A stretch of 36,822 bases of DNA from Natribacillus halophilus (lineage in GTDB: Bacteria > Bacillota > Bacilli > Bacillales > Marinococcaceae), in NCBI RefSeq assembly GCF_900100185.1, contig NZ_FNEN01000012.1, positions 1 to 36,822 on the forward strand. The letters run 5' to 3'. Positions 33,486-36,822 of this stretch are shown piece after piece. Under the pieces are notes generated by a model. The model worked only from the letters and a program-made list of their open reading frames with translations. It did not search any database and had not been told where the DNA came from. Made by a program: the position numbers and the translations under genes. The stretch's first letter is position 1. The number at the start of each line of letters is the position of its first letter.

Positions 33486-35006
33486 ATGAAAAAATACAGC
33501 GTGCTCATCTTTTCAGTGCTTGCGATTGTCATATTGGTGGCGGTCGGTTTCTTACTGCCTCAGCAATTGGAGAGTTTCACCGGAGGATTACAGCTTTTGA
33601 TTAGCGAATCCTTCGGTTGGTATTACCTACTGCTTGTTACCCTATTTTTACTTACGAGCATATACTTTCTTTTTAGTCCGGCAGGGAAACTGAAATTGGG
33701 GAAGCCGGATGAAGAACCGGAATTTGGGAGAATTTCATGGATCACCATGTTATTTGGTGCAGGGCTAGGGATTGGACTAGTGTTTTTTGGGGCTTATGAA
33801 CCGTTAAGCCATTATGCGATACAATCACCGACCGGAGAACTCGGTACGCCGGAAGCGGCTACGAATGCATTGACTTTCTCCTATTTTCACTGGGGGCTAC
33901 ACGGATGGGGCGTTTATAGCATCCTTGCTCTAGCTTTAGCCTTTTATCATTTTCGCAATGACCATCCGGCGTTGATCAGTTCAACACTACGACCCATCTT
34001 GCGAAACTCGGTAAAAGGATTTGTAGGCAAGCTCATTGACATCGTGGCGGTGATCGCGACAGTGATTGGTGTGGCCACGTCACTTGGGTTTGGCGCTACG
34101 CAATTAAACGGAGGGTTTTCCTATTTATTTGGTTTGCCCACGAACTTTTTTACGCAAGTGATTATCGTTCTCGTTATTACCGTTCTATTTATGATTTCTG
34201 CATGGTCGGGTTTAGCGAAGGGCATTCGTTGGTTAAGTAATACGAATATGTTGATCGCGGGAGTGCTGTTTATCCTGATGTTGATCATCGGGCCGACGAT
34301 CTTCAATCTTAATTTGTTTACCGATACGCTCGGAAATTATATACAAACGTTACCAAGGATGAGTTTCCGTATTGCCCCTTTTGATGCGGAAATCAGAGAT
34401 TGGATTAATGATTGGACGCTGTTTTATTGGGCGTGGTGGATTGCCTGGGCACCGTTTGTGGGCAGTTTTATCGCGCGGGTATCACGAGGGAGAAGTGTTC
34501 GGGAATTCATATTTGCTGTCTTGCTTGTGCCATCCATTATTGTATTTTTGTGGTTTACGATATTTGGTGGCTCGGCTATAAGTGTGGAGCAAAGTGGCGT
34601 GGATTTAGCTTCATTATCTGAAGAACTTGTGCTGTTTGGGATGTTTTTAAATGTTGACTTCGGGGTGCTTTTATCCATACTGGCGATGGTCATGCTCGTG
34701 ATCTTTTTCATTACATCTGCGGATTCTGCCACGCTTGTACTGGGCATGTACACAGCCAATGGTTCCGATACACCCCCGACACGTCTCAAATTGCTTTGGG
34801 GAGTGTTACTTTCCGTCACTGCCCTCGTATTGCTTTATTCCGGAGGGTTGCAAGCGTTGGAAAATGCACTAATCATCGCTGCCCTTCCGTTTTCCGTTGT
34901 CATGCTGTTGATGACGTTGGGGTTGATCGTCGTTATGACAAAAGAAGGACGGAGAGCGCAACGAAAGCCGTTTTTCGGGAAATTAAAACGAAAAACGAAA
35001 CATTAA
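33486..35006 (+). CDS. BCCT-family transporter (glycine betaine/choline/carnitine type)
   Basis: The membrane protein is 506 residues from ATG 33486; GTG 33447 is an alternative with no proper ribosome site. About 12 transmembrane segments are visible. BCCT hallmarks are MLFGAGLGIGLVFFGAYEPL, FSYFHWGLHGWGVYS and the aromatic box segment FYWAWWIAWAPFVGSFIARV followed by SRGRSVREF. It imports a compatible solute with Na+ or H+, which suits an osmotically stressed cell. The C-terminal tail is short and basic. Its stop overlaps that of the convergent SMR gene. Confidence 0.9.
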   Translation: MKKYSVLIFSVLAIVILVAVGFLLPQQLESFTGGLQLLISESFGWYYLLLVTLFLLTSIYFLFSPAGKLKLGKPDEEPEFGRISWITMLFGAGLGIGLVFFGAYEPLSHYAIQSPTGELGTPEAATNALTFSYFHWGLHGWGVYSILALALAFYHFRNDHPALISSTLRPILRNSVKGFVGKLIDIVAVIATVIGVATSLGFGATQLNGGFSYLFGLPTNFFTQVIIVLVITVLFMISAWSGLAKGIRWLSNTNMLIAGVLFILMLIIGPTIFNLNLFTDTLGNYIQTLPRMSFRIAPFDAEIRDWINDWTLFYWAWWIAWAPFVGSFIARVSRGRSVREFIFAVLLVPSIIVFLWFTIFGGSAISVEQSGVDLASLSEELVLFGMFLNVDFGVLLSILAMVMLVIFFITSADSATLVLGMYTANGSDTPPTRLKLLWGVLLSVTALVLLYSGGLQALENALIIAALPFSVVMLLMTLGLIVVMTKEGRRAQRKPFFGKLKRKTKH

Positions 35007-35320
35007 CCCGATACGAGGCGCAACCCGACGACGGCGACTACGACGAGGGCAATGAATAACAGGCGCCAGCGATCCGTGGATTCATTGTAAAAGATCATCC
35101 CGACGAGTGCGCTGCCAACAGTACCGATTCCTGTCCAGACCGCGTAAGCGACTCCTAAGGGCAGGACGTCCATGGCCATTGAGAGTAAAATAAAACTGAT
35201 GATAAAGCCACCGCCCAGAACAGCGAAACCGGAGCCTTTTTTTCCTTTCGTAATCATTTGGATGCCGGTCACCCCGACGACTTCAAAGAGGCCGGCTATA
35301 ATGAGTATCAACCAGCTCAT
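35003..35320 (-). CDS. ykkD: small multidrug resistance protein, YkkD-like subunit
   Basis: The 105-residue protein has four membrane segments and an SMR core: the membrane-embedded Glu13 (LIIAGLFEVVGV), then LPLGVAYAVWTGIGTVGSAL and GMIFYNEST. It forms a heterodimeric efflux pump with the preceding gene, overlapping it by four bases. The pair resembles YkkC/YkkD of Bacillus. The substrate (quaternary amines or guanidinium-type cations) is not decided by sequence. Confidence 0.85.
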   Translation of the reverse strand: MSWLILIIAGLFEVVGVTGIQMITKGKKGSGFAVLGGGFIISFILLSMAMDVLPLGVAYAVWTGIGTVGSALVGMIFYNESTDRWRLLFIALVVVAVVGLRLVSG

Positions 35321-35658
35321 GATGGCATCCTCCCAGACGTTTTTTCACCGGTCACCATTTTTAATCCGATCACGCCAACGAGAAGAAGAGCTATGAAAGC
35401 GAGCATCAAGACATTGATAGGTGCGTTGAAAAAGATAATATCCACGAGAACCGTCCCGATCGTTCCCAACCCTACAAAAATAGCGTAGACGGTACTGGTG
35501 GGAAGGATCGTCGCCGCTTTGATGAGCAGCCCGAAGCTCACGACAATCGCGATGACGGTTAATGTCCAGCTTGTAAAGTCATTTGCATATTTAAGCCCCG
35601 TCGCCCAACCGACTTCAAAAACAGAGGCAATGACCACGAGGATCCATTGGAACTTCAT
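35317..35658 (-). CDS. ykkC: small multidrug resistance protein, YkkC-like subunit
   Basis: The protein is 113 residues from ATG 35658, with GAGG nine bases upstream; a TTG two codons earlier is less likely. It has four membrane segments, Glu in VIASVFEVGWATGLKYA, the SMR signature LPTSTVYAIFVGLGTIGTVL and a slightly longer tail than its partner. It is first gene of the SMR pair, and its promoter region carries a TetR-type operator. The gap to the divergent regulator is only about 105 bases, leaving no evident room for the guanidine-I riboswitch found before ykkCD in B. subtilis. Confidence 0.85.
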   Translation of the reverse strand: MKFQWILVVIASVFEVGWATGLKYANDFTSWTLTVIAIVVSFGLLIKAATILPTSTVYAIFVGLGTIGTVLVDIIFFNAPINVLMLAFIALLLVGVIGLKMVTGEKTSGRMPS

Positions 35659-35693
35659 TTGCAAGCGCCTCTTTCTATGATAAAATTTAACTA

Positions 35694-35709
35694 ACTAACG
35701 GTAGTTAGT
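35694..35709. promoter_or_regulatory. TetR-type operator between the SMR genes and their regulator
   Basis: ACTAAC-GGTA-GTTAGT is a 6-bp inverted repeat in the divergent gap. An extra half-copy ACTA precedes it, so the left arm is ACTAACTAAC-like. The position suits control of the SMR pair and of tetR itself. Confidence 0.6.
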
Positions 35710-35763
35710 ATAGCACGCTGATGAATAACATGGCAACCAGTTGTGTATGGGGAGGAAAAATAG

Positions 35764-36351
35764 ATGGCAAGCACCACAAGTGAGGATATTATAGAGGCGG
35801 CGCTTTCTTCATTTGCTATAGGGGGGTACGACGGAACCACTCTAGCGCAAATTGCCGGTATAGTCGGGATTCAAAAACCGTCATTATATAATCATTTTTC
35901 CGGGAAAAAAGAATTATTTTTAACAGTCGCCGAGAAAGTTATGAAAGAAGTGCACGAAGTGATGACGGACAGTTTTGAAAAAAACCAGGATAAAAATATC
36001 GAGCGACGATTATACCTCGTGTTAGCAGATAGCACGACCTTCATTTTCCAGAAACATAAAGGAATGATGTACAGACGCTTACTGCTGTTTCCGCCGGGCG
36101 AACTCGAAGAGGGTTTACGAGCACTCGTGCAAAAAGGGGATCAGCAAATCGATGAGCTTTTGCAAGGTTTTTATGAACAGGGGAAAAAAGAAGAGGTGAT
36201 AAGCAATCTCAAATTTTCCGTATTCCGAGCGGCTTTTTATTGCCTGATGGACGGTTTGTTTACCGAGCGTTTCATTTATGGGGAGAAAGAATTTAAGGAG
36301 CGCTTTGAGGGAAGTTGGACCGTTTTTTGGCAAGGGATATCAGCGCAGTGA
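35764..36351 (+). CDS. TetR/AcrR-family regulator of the SMR pair
   Basis: The 195-residue protein has an N-terminal helix-turn-helix (residues about 7-53): IIEAALSSFAIGGYDGTTLA, QIAGIVGIQKPSLYNHFSGK, KELF. A helical ligand domain of AcrR C-terminal type follows, with the family phrase FRAAFYCLMDGLFTERFIYG. GGGGAGGAAAA precedes the ATG. It is divergent from the SMR genes with an operator between, so it is probably their repressor, released by an exported compound. Confidence 0.87.
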   Translation: MASTTSEDIIEAALSSFAIGGYDGTTLAQIAGIVGIQKPSLYNHFSGKKELFLTVAEKVMKEVHEVMTDSFEKNQDKNIERRLYLVLADSTTFIFQKHKGMMYRRLLLFPPGELEEGLRALVQKGDQQIDELLQGFYEQGKKEEVISNLKFSVFRAAFYCLMDGLFTERFIYGEKEFKERFEGSWTVFWQGISAQ

Positions 36352-36352
36352 A

Positions 36353-36391
36353 GAAAAAGCAGCCTTGGATCGATTTCGATCCAAAGCTGCT
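36353..36391 (-). terminator. rho-independent terminator of the 3D-domain gene
   Basis: AGCAGC-c-TTGGATCG (36358-36372) pairs with CGATCCAA-a-GCTGCT (36377-36391) around ATTT. The T-run (TTTTTCTTC) is on the minus strand, so it terminates the gene to the right rather than tetR. Confidence 0.8.
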
Positions 36392-36404
36392 GAAATGGTG
36401 GGAA

Positions 36405-36822
36405 TTACTCAACGATAGTGACATTAACGTCTCTTCGTCCCCAGTTGATGGCTTCTTCCTGTGTTGGGACATGAATATCGATTTTTTCTCCCTGGATAGC
36501 TGCGCCGACATCGCCTGCGACTGCCGTTCCGTAACCTTCAACTTCTACGGTTGAACCTAAAGGAATGACATTGGGATCCACGGCGATGACGCTTTTATTC
36601 GGATTGTCATTTAAATTAAGGCCTGTTGCTGTGATGCCGGTGCATCCATCGCAGCCTGCTGTGTAAGCGGTAGCCTCGACAGTGAATGTCTCGCCGGCAG
36701 GTTCTTCATTTTCCTGGCTGGCATGCCCAGTCTCTTCTTGTTCGGTTTGTTCAACTTCCTGTTGTTGCTGCTCTTCTTGCTCGTCTTGCTCAGCCTCTTG
36801 TTGTTGCTGCTCTTCTTGCTCG
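36405..36822 (-). CDS. 3D-domain secreted protein (YocH/YuiC-like), C-terminal part
   Basis: The gene is open to the window edge; 138 codons of the 3' end are present. The first 35 or so residues are a Gln/Glu-rich tract with a 13-residue repeat (EQEEQQQQEAEQD, EQEEQQQQEVEQT). Then comes a 3D domain: FTVEATAYTAGCDGCTGITA, SVIAVDPNVIPLGSTVEVEG, AVAGDVGAAIQGEKIDIHVP. The three Asp of AVDP, AGDVG and IDIHV, which name the domain, are present. Such proteins act on peptidoglycan as MltA-like lytic enzymes or as cell-wall proteins. The N-terminal signal and any LysM or G5 domains lie outside the window. Confidence 0.85.
   Translation of the reverse strand, partial: EQEEQQQQEAEQDEQEEQQQQEVEQTEQEETGHASQENEEPAGETFTVEATAYTAGCDGCTGITATGLNLNDNPNKSVIAVDPNVIPLGSTVEVEGYGTAVAGDVGAAIQGEKIDIHVPTQEEAINWGRRDVNVTIVE

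Noticed and set aside
35659-35763. Guanidine-I (ykkC) riboswitch before the SMR pair
   Set aside because: The gap is about 105 bases, includes a TetR operator and the regulator's own ribosome site, and shows none of the conserved aptamer stretches.
36352-36391. Terminator of the tetR gene
   Set aside because: The T-run lies only on the minus strand, so the hairpin is assigned to the 3D-domain gene.

Overview
The window looks like chromosome from a low-to-mid G+C member of the Bacillaceae, probably a halophilic or alkaliphilic one. Shine-Dalgarno sites are strong and Bacillus-like, start codons include GTG and TTG, and there is a complete seven-gene Mrp Na+/H+ antiporter operon. A betaine-type BCCT transporter is also present. 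Two secreted lipoproteins and a 3D-domain protein carry extremely acidic or Gln/Glu-rich segments. Gene families match Bacillus counterparts (LutABC, MhqR-type repressors, YkkC/YkkD-like SMR pair). I cannot name the species.

Layout. Bases 73-122 are the 3' half of a tRNA-Arg(CCT) with no 5' half, which looks like an attachment-site scar. A KdpD-type universal stress protein (minus) precedes mrpABCDEFG (1431-7197). The lactate-utilisation operon lutABC (7593-10466) has a promoter with a cre-like CcpA site inside it. It is flanked on both sides by tandem arrays of about 52 bp period. Next is a one-piece fusion of a Phd/YefM antitoxin domain with a Uma2-type PD-(D/E)XK nuclease domain, behind a 14-bp inverted repeat. 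A DUF3231 gene follows that was broken by a small hairpin-rich element, which was then itself invaded by a degenerate group II intron (12007-13930).

From 14720 to 24616 most genes run on the minus strand: a CynX/NimT-like MFS transporter, a marR-mhqO-mhqD-like operon and a MoxR-DUF58-DUF4129 operon. Within this stretch a plus-strand group holds an aldo/keto reductase and an MhqR-type repressor with a near-consensus MhqR box driving a WrbA-type quinone reductase. A second aldo/keto reductase on the minus strand closes it. The theme is detoxification of quinones and reactive carbonyls.

From 24684 on: an M32 carboxypeptidase homologue that has lost key active-site residues, an orphan divergent TatC, glycerol dehydrogenase, an M20 dipeptidase, an orphan oligopeptide-binding lipoprotein and a second copy of the hairpin element. 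Then come a transglutaminase-fold lipoprotein with three acidic repeats, a BCCT transporter, an SMR efflux pair with a divergent TetR regulator, and the C-terminal part of a 3D-domain secreted protein cut by the window edge.

The most notable items are the antitoxin-nuclease fusion with its operator, the nested insertions whose boundaries and empty site can be reconstructed from the window, the paired tandem arrays around lutABC with a compensating hairpin, and the M32 pseudo-peptidase. Motif and family assignments rest on recognition from memory; no database was searched.
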